Positions 7,594 to 14,818 of a stretch of 18,299 nucleotides of DNA are shown piece by piece (the first letter of the stretch is position 1; every line of letters starts with the position of its first letter). This DNA is from Candidatus Zhuqueibacterota bacterium. GTDB lineage: Bacteria; BS750m-G25. The DNA lies in NCBI GenBank assembly GCA_016783505.1, contig JADHWK010000044.1, positions 1-18,299 of the forward strand, given 5' to 3'. The notes under the pieces are model-generated. The model searched no databases. It was not told the origin of the DNA and saw nothing but the letters and a program-made list of their open reading frames with translations. The position numbers were made by a program, and so were the translations under genes.

Positions 7594-9036
7594 ATGAAAT
7601 ATAACAAAAAAGATACTCATGGAAAGGAAGTTTTATTACTATTCCCACCACTGCGAGAACATATTTATGGAGATAAATGGAAACTTACCGAGAGTACAAC
7701 AGCACCATTAGGATTAATGTATCTGGCTACCCCTTTAGTCAATGCAGGATATAAGGTAAATTTTATTGATTTTACAGTCGATAAACTGGAAAAAGAACAA
7801 TATTTCAATATATTAAAAAATGCAGATTTTATTCTTATAACCTGTCTTACACAAACTTTTAAAAGCGTAAAAAAAATCATAAATGACATTAGGAGTGTAA
7901 ATAAAAATACCCTTATATTATGTGGTGGGCCTTATTGCAATGAAACCGAAAATTACGTTGAAGGTTCAGATCTAACTGTATTTGGCGAAGCTGATCTTGT
8001 GATTGTTAAGATATTGGACTTAATTTCATCAAAAAAATCATTAGATGGTATTCCTGGATTAAGTTATAGAAAAAATGGCAAGCTCATAAGAAATCCCGGG
8101 ACTCTTCTCATTGAAAATCTAGACTTTATTGAACCTCCTTCATTTGAATTGGCTAAAAACAAGAATTATGGCTACCTTTATGGTGTGAAAATAAATGCTA
8201 TGACAGCAATGATAACTTCCAGAGGTTGTCCGTTTCGTTGTACCTTCTGTAATTTTCGCGGTATCAAATATAGAGTAAGATCTGTTGATAAGGTTATTCA
8301 GGAAATTAAGATACGGTTAGAAGAAGAGGCTGAATATATTATTTTTCATGATGATAATTTCTTATTGCGAAGAAATAGAGTTATCGAGTTAATGGATGAA
8401 ATTATAGAGAATAAGTTTAATCTTAAAATAGCTATCGTAGGTAGAGTTGATTTAGCTGATTATGTTTTATACAAGAAATTAAAAGAAGCTGGTGTTATCA
8501 TAATAATATACGGGATTGAAAGTGCCAATCAGGATGTTCTAGATTTTTATAATAAAAAAACCACTGTAGAGAAAACAAAAAAAGCTATTGCTATTGCGAA
8601 TAAAGTCGGGATTATTACATATGGTAATATTATTATTGGTGCCCCAATAGAAAAAAAGAGACACTTTGAAGTTAATAAAAAATTCCTGAAAGAGGTACCT
8701 TTAGATTTCTTGAATGTACACATTTTGCAATATGCTTGCCCTTCGGCACTATGGAATGACTTATATAAAAAAGGCCTAATTAATGAAAATGAAATTGTGG
8801 TGACAGCAAATAAAAAACTATCCAATTTTTCCAAAGAAGAATTAATGAAAGTTCAAGATGAATTGATTAAATCATTTTATAACAATCCAAAACGGATATT
8901 AAGGCTGACATATAAAATATCAAGAAATTTTGGAGTAAGTTTCATTTTTAAGTTATTGAATATGTTTTTTAGTAAAACCATTTATAGATCAGCAGAGAAA
9001 TTTCATGACTTTGTAGTAAAAGATGTACGATTATAA
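7594..9036 (+). CDS. radical SAM protein with N-terminal B12-binding-type domain
   Basis: 480 residues. The N-terminal ~150 residues have the Rossmann-like cobalamin-binding-type layout of COG1032 proteins: LLLFPPLREH (14-23), APLGLMYLATPL (37-48), ILCGGPYCNE (108-117) and TVFGEAD (128-134). No DxHxxG motif is present, as is usual for this class. The radical SAM core follows with GCPFRCTFCNF, cysteines 212, 216 and 219 (CX3CX2C) ligating the 4Fe-4S cluster, then HDDNF and GIESANQ. Family members catalyse methylations, ring closures and other radical reactions on lipids, peptides or small molecules; the substrate cannot be told. An AAGGAAATAAAG ribosome-binding site precedes ATG. Codon use is very AT-rich, unlike the flanking genes, which indicates recent transfer. 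The C-terminal ~110 residues are basic and unassigned. Confidence 0.9.
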   Translation: MKYNKKDTHGKEVLLLFPPLREHIYGDKWKLTESTTAPLGLMYLATPLVNAGYKVNFIDFTVDKLEKEQYFNILKNADFILITCLTQTFKSVKKIINDIRSVNKNTLILCGGPYCNETENYVEGSDLTVFGEADLVIVKILDLISSKKSLDGIPGLSYRKNGKLIRNPGTLLIENLDFIEPPSFELAKNKNYGYLYGVKINAMTAMITSRGCPFRCTFCNFRGIKYRVRSVDKVIQEIKIRLEEEAEYIIFHDDNFLLRRNRVIELMDEIIENKFNLKIAIVGRVDLADYVLYKKLKEAGVIIIIYGIESANQDVLDFYNKKTTVEKTKKAIAIANKVGIITYGNIIIGAPIEKKRHFEVNKKFLKEVPLDFLNVHILQYACPSALWNDLYKKGLINENEIVVTANKKLSNFSKEELMKVQDELIKSFYNNPKRILRLTYKISRNFGVSFIFKLLNMFFSKTIYRSAEKFHDFVVKDVRL

Positions 9037-9177
9037 ACAATATCGAAATAATCCAATTTTAGTTTTTTATGACAGTTAAGTACCCCCACTAAATCCTTCG
9101 TTCTAGTACGCCAGTAACTTGAACCCGAGAAAATAGTTACTTACGAGCGACAAAAATGGTAAAGTGGTAAGTACAAA

Positions 9178-9529
9178 ATTTTGGTCTTGGCGGAGAGAAG
9201 AAGGAAAATAGAGTATATTAATATTGTTTTTAAAAACAAAATAAGGATGCTGAAGATTGATGCCATTGGCCGTCCGGTTGAAGTGGTTGGACTTGAAGGG
9301 GAGACAGACCTTAAAGGCATTGCTGGTTTTACCGGTAAGTTTCGGGGATGGTTCAGCACCGAAGGCCGGGCGGTTTCCCTGCTGGCTAAAATTGAGGTTT
9401 CTTACGGAAACATAACCATTGAACTCGAAGAATGGGATAAATGGAAAAATCAAGGATATGTTGCACCATAGGAAAAAACGAATAAAATTTACGTTTCTGG
9501 TTTGGTAGCGGTATAACAGATAGACTATT
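9178..9529 (+). repeat. direct repeat copy B: duplicated DUF3108 gene end
   Basis: Second copy of 6731-7074. Of the 32 differences in the 264 aligned coding bases, about 14 are G in A to A in B against about 3 the other way, so copy B looks shifted toward AT. It ends at ATAGACTATT just before the CDP-alcohol phosphatidyltransferase start. Confidence 0.92.
9181..9471 (+). pseudogene. truncated DUF3108 remnant (C-terminal ~90 residues only)
   Basis: This open frame matches the last ~90 residues of the full DUF3108 protein at 6212-7018: 70 of 88 identical by hand alignment from KIEY to the final YVAP. It lacks the signal peptide, the DUF3108 N-terminal domain, any ATG start and any ribosome-binding site; only a TTG could begin it. 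The frame is intact, yet 18 of the 32 base differences fall as amino-acid changes, many altering charge (Glu to Lys, Lys to Glu), as expected under relaxed selection. I read it as a dead gene fragment left by the duplication that brackets the AT-rich island. A small expressed protein cannot be fully excluded. Confidence 0.85.
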
Positions 9530-10187
9530 GAATAAATTTGGGGTAAGATTGAAGAGGAAGGCGATTGGACAGCGTCAGCAGGTGGCCAGGGATAATTTCA
9601 TCTCGCTCATACGGAGGAAAATATCCCCACTGGTATATTTTTTATCCCGCTACCGGGTTCATCCCGACACCCTGTCCCTCACTGGTTTTGTCCTGAACTT
9701 TGTGGCGGCGGGCTTTTTTGGGATGGGGTGGCTGTTGGGGGCGGGTATTCTTCTGCTGTTGGGCGGTTTTCTGGATATGCTTGATGGAGAGTTCGCCCGC
9801 CTGAAGAATGAGACATCCCGTTATGGGGCCTTTCTGGATTCCGTATTAGATCGCTATTCTGAGTCAGCAGTGTTTTTGGGTCTGGCCATTTATTTCTGGC
9901 ATTCCTGGATGCTGGTGGTTGTTTCTCTGGCTTTCATCGGCTCCATCATGGTGAGCTATGTCCGGGCCCGGGCCCAGGGGCTGCAGATGGATTGTAAGGT
10001 GGGACTGATGCAGAGACCTGAACGAGTAGTCCTCATAGGTTCGGGAGCCCTCCTGAATGGTATTTTTGGGCTTTTTATTCCTTCCTTAAATGACGTTTTG
10101 CTAAAGACAGCTATCATTTTGCTGGCCCTCTTAGCACACTGGACAGCCCTTGTTAGAATACGGTTTGTCAGGAAAAATTTGAGATGA
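9528..10187 (+). CDS. CDP-alcohol phosphatidyltransferase family membrane enzyme
   Basis: 219 residues if translation begins at TTG 9528. The catalytic signature DGx2ARx8Gx3Dx3D is complete: Asp86, Gly87, Ala90, Arg91, Gly100, Asp104 and Asp108, which bind the metal-CDP-lipid substrate. Several hydrophobic helices (about 51-82, 112-143, 160-178, 185-205) fit this inner-membrane family, which joins a CDP-linked lipid to an alcohol such as inositol phosphate, glycerol phosphate or serine. The acceptor cannot be read off. The start is uncertain: TTG 9528, TTG 9549, or an ATT at 9564 that aligns with an ATG in the second copy at 18247 and follows an AGAGGAAGG ribosome-binding-like stretch. The 3' flank of the DUF3108 remnant runs into this gene, so the two were ancestral neighbours. 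Mechanism is secure, substrate is not. Confidence 0.88.
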   Translation: MNKFGVRLKRKAIGQRQQVARDNFISLIRRKISPLVYFLSRYRVHPDTLSLTGFVLNFVAAGFFGMGWLLGAGILLLLGGFLDMLDGEFARLKNETSRYGAFLDSVLDRYSESAVFLGLAIYFWHSWMLVVVSLAFIGSIMVSYVRARAQGLQMDCKVGLMQRPERVVLIGSGALLNGIFGLFIPSLNDVLLKTAIILLALLAHWTALVRIRFVRKNLR

Positions 10188-10208
10188 AAGCTAGTTTCAA
10201 AAAAAGAC

Positions 10209-10237
10209 TTGACAAAGATTAATTTTTTTTGTATATT
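10209..10237 (+). promoter_or_regulatory. strong sigma-70-type promoter for the tetR-efflux module
   Basis: TTGACA at 10209-10214, exactly 17 bases, then TATATT at 10232-10237. It is near-consensus, lies 50 bp before the TetR start, and the regulator palindromes begin just after the -10 box. Visible directly; activity untested. Confidence 0.8.
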
Positions 10238-10239
10238 GA

Positions 10240-10265
10240 TGACTAACCAGTCAGTAACTAACTGA
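10240..10265 (+). promoter_or_regulatory. probable TetR operator: two overlapping palindromes
   Basis: TGACT-AACC-AGTCA (10240-10253) overlaps TCAGT-AACTA-ACTGA (10251-10265). Both have perfect 5-bp arms and share the central bases. They cover the expected transcription start, so a bound regulator would block initiation. This is the usual autorepression layout of TetR-family genes, and the same protein probably controls the downstream tolC/RND genes. Confidence 0.72.
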
Positions 10266-10286
10266 GGCGTCATAGAAGGAGCGAAT

Positions 10287-10901
10287 ATGACTACTTTGGA
10301 TAGAAGGGAAAGGGAGAGGGCAAGCCGCAGACAGGAGATCCTGAATGCGGCCAAGATGCTTTTTGCCCAAAAGGATTTTCACGAAGCTACTCTGGATGAC
10401 ATCGCCGAGGCCGCCGAGCTTTCCAAGGGGACAATCTATCTTTATTTCAAAAATAAGGATGATCTGTTTTTCTCGTTAATGGAAAACCATATTATCGGCT
10501 TGATAGAATTAATGAGGGAAACCCTGCAGAAATACGGAGATATTGATACCCTCATATTAAAGGTGATCGAAACCCACCTGGGGTATTTTGAAAAAAACAA
10601 TGACATTTTCAAGATTATTCATACAGAGAGGGGACGGTTTGAAGTGAATATTAAAAATGAATTTAGAAAGAAGATGATCAACAAATTTTTAGGTTATATT
10701 GACTTGTTGGAAAAGGTTATAGAGGATAACCGGGGAAGTGGATTCTTTAAGGATTACGATTCCAAGTCCATCGTTTTGGCCTTGATTGGAATGATTAACT
10801 CCTTTACTACCCAATGGATTATGGGGGGACAGCGGGGCTCTCTTAAAACGAAATCCGGGATGATCTATGATATTTTTCTGCACGGAACAAAAAAGCAGTA
10901 A
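10287..10901 (+). CDS. TetR/AcrR family transcriptional regulator
   Basis: 204 residues. Residues 12-60 form the TetR DNA-binding region, with [14 protein letters not shown], the recognition part [21 protein letters not shown] and then [14 protein letters not shown]. The rest (about 65-204) is helical and variable, the ligand-binding and dimerisation domain, so the inducer cannot be guessed. An AAGGAG ribosome-binding site sits 5-6 bases before ATG. It is the first gene of a block running to a TolC-like channel, a SpoIIM-like protein, a membrane-fusion protein and an RND pump, the common layout of a repressor controlling its efflux pump. Overlapping palindromes at its own promoter support autoregulation. 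Length is typical (about 190-210). Confidence 0.93.
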   Translation: MTTLDRRERERASRRQEILNAAKMLFAQKDFHEATLDDIAEAAELSKGTIYLYFKNKDDLFFSLMENHIIGLIELMRETLQKYGDIDTLILKVIETHLGYFEKNNDIFKIIHTERGRFEVNIKNEFRKKMINKFLGYIDLLEKVIEDNRGSGFFKDYDSKSIVLALIGMINSFTTQWIMGGQRGSLKTKSGMIYDIFLHGTKKQ

Positions 10902-10942
10902 TCATAAAATGCTGGAATCGGTCAGGTGCCAGACTGATTTTT

Positions 10943-10966
10943 CCTTTGTGCCTTGGTGGCTGAAAA
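10943..10966. repeat. possible short dispersed intergenic repeat
   Basis: CCTTTGTGCCTTGGTGGCTG, in the gap between the tetR and tolC-like genes, resembles the short 'TTTGTG-CCTT-GTGG' intergenic sequences that I recall as widespread in many bacterial genomes. Only one copy is in this window, so the call rests on recollection. Confidence 0.3.
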
Positions 10967-10978
10967 ATTTAAAAAAGA

Positions 10979-10995
10979 ACCCTGAAAATCAGGGT
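10979..10995 (+). promoter_or_regulatory. perfect hairpin upstream of the tolC-like start
   Basis: ACCCTGA-AAA-TCAGGGT is a perfect 7-bp inverted repeat, ending about 5 bases before the TAAGGAGGGG ribosome-binding site. No T-run follows, so it is unlikely to be an intrinsic terminator. It could be an operator, an mRNA-stability or a translation-control hairpin. Confidence 0.45.
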
Positions 10996-11012
10996 AAATG
11001 TAAGGAGGGGAT

Positions 11013-12338
11013 ATGAGAAAACTCATTCTTATAACTGTTCTAGTCCTGATTTACGGATCCAAAGGTTTGGGGGCAGATGGGATAGAACTAACCCTGGAAG
11101 AGAGCATCAGTATCGCATTGGAAAAGAACAAATCCCTGGCCGTGGCTAGGGAAAGACTTCTGGAGAGCCAGGCTAAGGTGGGGGAGGCCTGGACCAATTT
11201 CCTCCCCAAACTGAGCAGTCGGGCCAGTTATACCCGCCTGGATGTAGTGCCCTATATGTCTATGAAAAAGTTTCCCATTCCCGGAATGCCAGCGGAGACG
11301 TTTCCACGCAAGATTGAGATAGGAGACGACGATATTTACAATACCACAATTTCAGTCCAGCAGCCCCTGTTTACCGGGTTCAGCATTATGAACGGGTATA
11401 GAATCTCCCAACTCGGAGGGGAGGCGGAATGGTCGAACTTTACAAAAACGGAAAATGAGTTGAAATTTTATGTAAAGAGGGCTTACTTCGGACTGCTTAA
11501 AGCGGAGGAGTTCGCCCGGGTGAGCGAGGAAGCCGTAAAGCAGATGGAGGCCCACGTCCAGGACCTGGAGAACATGTATGCCGCCGGGTTAGTGGCCAAA
11601 AATGATCTGTTGAAAGGGAAGGTACAACTTTCCAATGTCAGGTTGATGAGGGTGAGAGCCCACAATGGGGTTAAGCTCACCCGGGCCGGCTTCCTGAACG
11701 TTCTGGGGCTGCCCCTGAACCGAGGGGTTAAGTTAAAGGAAGAACTACGTTTTGAACCCGCCGAAAGGATTGATCTGGAGGATAATATCAATCGAGCCGT
11801 GAAAAACCGCCCGGAGGTCGAGGCGATGGGCTATTCTTTAGAGATCGGGGAAAAATTGGTATCGCTCAGCCGTGCAAAATATCTTCCCAATGTATTTATG
11901 ATTGGAAATTACGACTATAAGCGCCCCAACCGAGAATATGAGCCTAAATTTTATGGAAGCTGGAACATTGTCCTGGTGGCCCAGTTCAACATATTTGACT
12001 GGGGAGCCATTCACCAACAGACGGCCCAGGCCAAGCACCGTTACAATCAGCTCCGGGAAGGGATGGAACAACTGAAGGATGGGATAACGCTGGAAGTGAC
12101 CCAGGCTTACCTTTCCCTGACGGAAGCACAAAAGATGGTGGAAATCTCCCGGGAGAATATCGCCCAAGCAGAGGAGAACTACCGGGTGACCGACGAGAAA
12201 TTCAAGCAGGGAGCCGCCACCAACACCGACCTTTTGGATGCCAATACCCTGCTCACCCAGGCAAAGATGGATTATGTGGCGGCGCTGGCCGATTACCAAA
12301 TTGCCCGGGCCCAGCTCGAACTGGCTATGGGTAAATGA
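11013..12338 (+). CDS. TolC-family outer membrane efflux channel protein
   Basis: 441 residues. A short signal peptide (residues 1-20, KGLGA before DGIEL) is followed by the family opening LTLEESISIALEKNKSLAVA, then two similar halves each containing long alpha-helical coiled-coil segments and beta-strand pairs. The repeated pattern LGLPLNRG and, near the C-terminus, TNTDLLDANTLLTQAKMDYVAALADYQIARAQLELAMG are typical of outer membrane efflux proteins (OEP repeats). It should form the trimeric outer-membrane exit duct for the membrane-fusion protein and RND pump encoded downstream. A very strong ribosome-binding site (TAAGGAGGGG) and a perfect hairpin precede it. Length is normal for the family. 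The substrate is unknown. Confidence 0.93.
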   Translation: MRKLILITVLVLIYGSKGLGADGIELTLEESISIALEKNKSLAVARERLLESQAKVGEAWTNFLPKLSSRASYTRLDVVPYMSMKKFPIPGMPAETFPRKIEIGDDDIYNTTISVQQPLFTGFSIMNGYRISQLGGEAEWSNFTKTENELKFYVKRAYFGLLKAEEFARVSEEAVKQMEAHVQDLENMYAAGLVAKNDLLKGKVQLSNVRLMRVRAHNGVKLTRAGFLNVLGLPLNRGVKLKEELRFEPAERIDLEDNINRAVKNRPEVEAMGYSLEIGEKLVSLSRAKYLPNVFMIGNYDYKRPNREYEPKFYGSWNIVLVAQFNIFDWGAIHQQTAQAKHRYNQLREGMEQLKDGITLEVTQAYLSLTEAQKMVEISRENIAQAEENYRVTDEKFKQGAATNTDLLDANTLLTQAKMDYVAALADYQIARAQLELAMGK

Positions 12339-12411
12339 AAAAATTTCAAAGAGTTCAAAAATTGCCTTAATTTCAAAAATTATTTTTCAACAATTAACTG
12401 TCTAGTCCAAC

Positions 12412-13023
12412 ATGAGTTATCAGACTGCATTTTTAACATTGGATTGGAGATGGATCGGGCTTTCAGCCCTTCTTTTTGGGTTGGGGACGGCGCTGGCGTT
12501 TCCTGTTTTTAAACGTCAGGTTCAGCCCTTACTGTTTTACCCTTTATGGGTCTGGAAACTGCTGGAAAAATATTTGGTTCCCCTGAGAAGATTCTGGCAC
12601 CTCTTCCTAGTAATCTTCGGGATAAATTCATTTTCTCTTTTCGTCAATCTGCTTTCCGGTTTTGGGGTGTTATTACCCCTGGTATTCGCCATGCTTTTAG
12701 GCATCCATGTTGGGGTGATCGCGCTGAAAATCGCCGGTGGGGAGTCCTTTACAGCCCTGTTTATCAATCCGGTAGCCCTGTTCGAACTGCCCGCCTCATG
12801 GATCAGCTTGTCCCTGGGGATGAAGTTGGGGTACCATTTGTATAAAAACCCTGATTGGGGGGAGGGATGGTCCCATTTCCTGACCTATCTGGAAACCTAT
12901 GTCTTGATCATTCTACCCCTGCTTTTCATCGCCGGCCTCATCGAAGCGGGGATGATTCGTGCCATGGGGCGGAGGTTTGAAGACGGGGAAGTGCAAGGAG
13001 TAGTGGGGAACAAAAAGAGTTAA
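12412..13023 (+). CDS. stage II sporulation protein M (SpoIIM)-like membrane protein
   Basis: 203 residues with about five hydrophobic segments (residues 14-31, 65-83, 87-107, 124-141, 160-182). The segment NPVALFELPASWISLSLGMKLG (residues about 119-140) matches the conserved PHGxxELPAxxxAxxxGxxxG region of SpoIIM/DUF95 proteins, and the preceding glycine-rich helix also fits. Most bacterial relatives are not in sporulators and have no fixed role; many sit beside membrane or RDD-type genes. Nothing here suggests sporulation. It lies between the TolC-like and membrane-fusion genes, 73 bp after the former, with a weak ribosome-binding site (TCTAGTCCAAC before ATG). An inner-membrane accessory of the efflux module is possible but is inference. 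Confidence 0.62.
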   Translation: MSYQTAFLTLDWRWIGLSALLFGLGTALAFPVFKRQVQPLLFYPLWVWKLLEKYLVPLRRFWHLFLVIFGINSFSLFVNLLSGFGVLLPLVFAMLLGIHVGVIALKIAGGESFTALFINPVALFELPASWISLSLGMKLGYHLYKNPDWGEGWSHFLTYLETYVLIILPLLFIAGLIEAGMIRAMGRRFEDGEVQGVVGNKKS

Positions 13024-13078
13024 AGGGCTAACGAACAAAAGTTCTCAAGACTAATAAAAAGTGCATCAATTCAGCCAC

Positions 13079-13094
13079 TCCCGAAATATCGGGA
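13079..13094. repeat. TCCCGA-N4-TCGGGA palindrome, copy 1
   Basis: TCCCGAAATATCGGGA, perfect 6-bp arms. Two relatives lie at 13280-13295 and 14791-14806. All are intergenic within the efflux block. Confidence 0.75.
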
Positions 13095-13165
13095 TCACTT
13101 CGCGACAATTCACCAAAGTAAAAAGAAAAACGAATATGATAATTCTTAAATTTTGCTCTATTTCG

Positions 13166-13227
13166 ATTCCCCCCTTTTTAAGGGGGGTTACCACGTAAGT
13201 GGTGGCTTACGCCAGGGGGGATTTTAA
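13166..13227. repeat. C6/G6 hairpin element, MITE- or REP-like
   Basis: CCCCCC (13169-13174) pairs with GGGGGG (13182-13187), extended by TT/AA. ACCAC-GTAA-GTGGT (13190-13203) forms a second hairpin, and CAGGGGGGATTTTAAAAT closes the element as an inverse of its left end, ATTCCCCCC. The form is that of short non-autonomous palindromic repeats. No U-run follows the first hairpin on either strand, so it is not a standard terminator. Confidence 0.6.
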
Positions 13228-13279
13228 AATGCGTGGTTGAAAATATTTGTTTTCATTTGCAAAAATCCCCTTAAATCCA

Positions 13280-13295
13280 TCCCGAAGCTTCGGGA
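13280..13295. repeat. TCCCGA-N4-TCGGGA palindrome, copy 2
   Basis: TCCCGAAGCTTCGGGA is palindromic over all 16 bases. Same arms as the copies at 13079 and 14791, with a different centre. Confidence 0.75.
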
Positions 13296-13506
13296 GGTAC
13301 TTTGAGAAAGACTAAAAGATTCAGAAATAGGATTTAATGGTGAACTGTTATTAAAAAGTAAATAGAAGGCTGGAAAAGGCTGTTAGGGGTTTATGAGAAT
13401 TATTTTATTCACCGAAAAAGACAGGGTGAGGAACGATGTATCTTCTTCCGCTCCAGTTTTTTAAAAACTAAGGGTTTTTAGGCAGAAAAACAGAAGAGGT
13501 GAGACG

Positions 13507-14619
13507 ATGAAAACGATGATGGGAAAAGAAATACCCATTGTAGTTCTGCTGATTGGGTTGCTATTGGTCCTCGGTTGTAGCAGGGGGAATAAAGAATCCA
13601 ATGACTCTGAGGTCTTTGGGCTGACAGAGGTAAAGGTGGCGCCGGTAAAAATGGGTGAGATCAAAACCACCCTGTCCTTCCTAGGTGACATCAAAGCCTG
13701 GCGGGAGTTGAGCGTGGTTCCCGACATTCCGGGGAGGGTGGCCAGGATCTATGTGAAAGAGGGCGATGTGGTGGAAGAGGGGAGGTTGATGGCGGAGCTG
13801 GATACGCGCGGGGTACGGTTGCAATTAGAGCAGGCCCGAGCTGGCCTGGCGGTGGCCCAGGCCAATTTCAACGACGCCAAAAGGAACTGGGAGAGGATGA
13901 AAGAGCTCCATGAAAAGGGAACGATCTCACCCCAGGAGTATGAAAAGGTTCAACTGGGTTTGGCGGCTGCTGAAGCCCAGCTCCAGCAGGCCCGGTCGGG
14001 TCTGAATTTGGCCAAATATCAACTTGATATGTCTATTATGAGGGCCCCTTTTTCCGGAATCATAACCGACAAACTGATAAACGAGGGTGAGGTAATCAAT
14101 CCCCAGATGTCCGTGGGGCCCAAATCAGGGGTGGTAATGCTAATGGATATTTCCAGACTTAAGATTTTTATTGATGTGCCCGAGAGGGAAATTGGGAAAA
14201 TTACGTTAGAGGACCCGGCATTGGTGAGGGTCAAATCCTATCCCGATGAAGTATTCGATGGTAAAGTGAGTGTTATTAACCCGGCCGCTGATCCCCTCAG
14301 CCGATCCTTCTCCGTCCAGATTGAGGTGCCCAATCCCCAAGGTAAGCTTAAGGTGGGTACGTTCGCCAAGGTTGCCATCATTACTGAGCGACATGAAAAC
14401 ACCCTGATCGTTCCCCCTAAAGCGGTATTGAAAGGAAACGTCCTCTTTATTATGAAGGAAGATTCTACCGCTCAACGAAGGGAGGTTCAGGTTGGGCTGG
14501 AAGGGGAAGGGGGAATTGAAATTCTGGATGGGGTCAAGGCCGATGAATTGGTGATCATAGAGGGAAATTACGGCCTGGAGGACGGGGTCCGGGTGATACC
14601 CAAGCAAAAGATGGAATAA
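13507..14619 (+). CDS. RND efflux membrane-fusion (periplasmic adaptor) lipoprotein
   Basis: 370 residues. A lipobox VLGC places the lipidated cysteine at residue 24, followed by Ser, so the protein is anchored by lipid and periplasmic. Then come the lipoyl-like half (IPGRVARIYVKEGDVVEEG, about residues 75-95), a helical hairpin rich in Ala, Gln and Glu (about 98-176), the second lipoyl half (MRAPFSGIITDKLINEGEVI, about 178-200), and beta-barrel and membrane-proximal domains to the C-terminus. This is the HlyD/AcrA adaptor layout. It should bridge the TolC-like channel and the RND pump on either side. An AGAGGTGAG ribosome-binding site precedes the ATG. It ends 266 bp before the RND start, a wide gap for partner genes, and that gap is filled by a repeat element. 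Confidence 0.94.
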   Translation: MKTMMGKEIPIVVLLIGLLLVLGCSRGNKESNDSEVFGLTEVKVAPVKMGEIKTTLSFLGDIKAWRELSVVPDIPGRVARIYVKEGDVVEEGRLMAELDTRGVRLQLEQARAGLAVAQANFNDAKRNWERMKELHEKGTISPQEYEKVQLGLAAAEAQLQQARSGLNLAKYQLDMSIMRAPFSGIITDKLINEGEVINPQMSVGPKSGVVMLMDISRLKIFIDVPEREIGKITLEDPALVRVKSYPDEVFDGKVSVINPAADPLSRSFSVQIEVPNPQGKLKVGTFAKVAIITERHENTLIVPPKAVLKGNVLFIMKEDSTAQRREVQVGLEGEGGIEILDGVKADELVIIEGNYGLEDGVRVIPKQKME

Positions 14620-14710
14620 TGGAATTATGGAATAATGAACATAATATTTTTCGGCGATGGTTTATGTGAAGGAATTCCAGGTGTTTTCTTCTTGGTAACA
14701 GTTTACTCCG

Positions 14711-14818
14711 TTGTCATTCTTGCACTCTTTAAAGCAGGAATCCATTCAGTCCGGCGCCTGACCGATCTTTCTAATGTGGGTTTCCGATTATCCCGATACA
14801 TCGGGACGGGAATGACAA
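14711..14818. repeat. REP/MITE-like element between adaptor and pump genes
   Basis: TTGTCATTC (14711-14719) and its inverse GAATGACAA (14810-14818) bound 108 bp. Inside the right end is TCCCGATACATCGGGA (14791-14806). The layout resembles the GTCATTCCCG-type repeats seen in many bacteria. An 84-codon open frame crosses it (14635-14889) but ends at the RND start, has no ribosome-binding site and spans the repeat, so I do not call it a gene. Confidence 0.65.

Larger units (their letters stand above)
7075..9177. other. AT-rich island between direct repeats, probably foreign
   Basis: Hand counts give 12/60 G+C at 7801-7860 and 17/60 at 8581-8640, against 34/60 at 11521-11580 and 36/60 at 15121-15180. 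The island holds a basic repeat protein and a radical SAM gene. No transposase, integrase or terminal inverted repeat was found. Bases 9037-9177 at its right end are non-coding; the only structure I see there is a weak 7-bp hairpin, AGTAACT (9113-9119) with AGTTACT (9135-9141). The sharp change in composition at both repeats suggests acquisition from an AT-rich donor. Confidence 0.75.
13024..13506. other. long intergenic gap with palindromic repeats
   Basis: No convincing gene in 483 bases. It holds two TCCCGA-N4-TCGGGA palindromes, a C6/G6 hairpin element, a palindrome AGTTTTT-T-AAAAACT (13455-13469), and then an AGAGGTGAG ribosome-binding site for the next gene. I see no consensus promoter, though one could lie in the AT-rich part (13300-13400). 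Confidence 0.8.

Noticed and set aside
13169-13187. C6-T5-AA-G6 hairpin as an intrinsic terminator
   Set aside because: No T-run follows the stem on either strand; it fits a palindromic repeat better.
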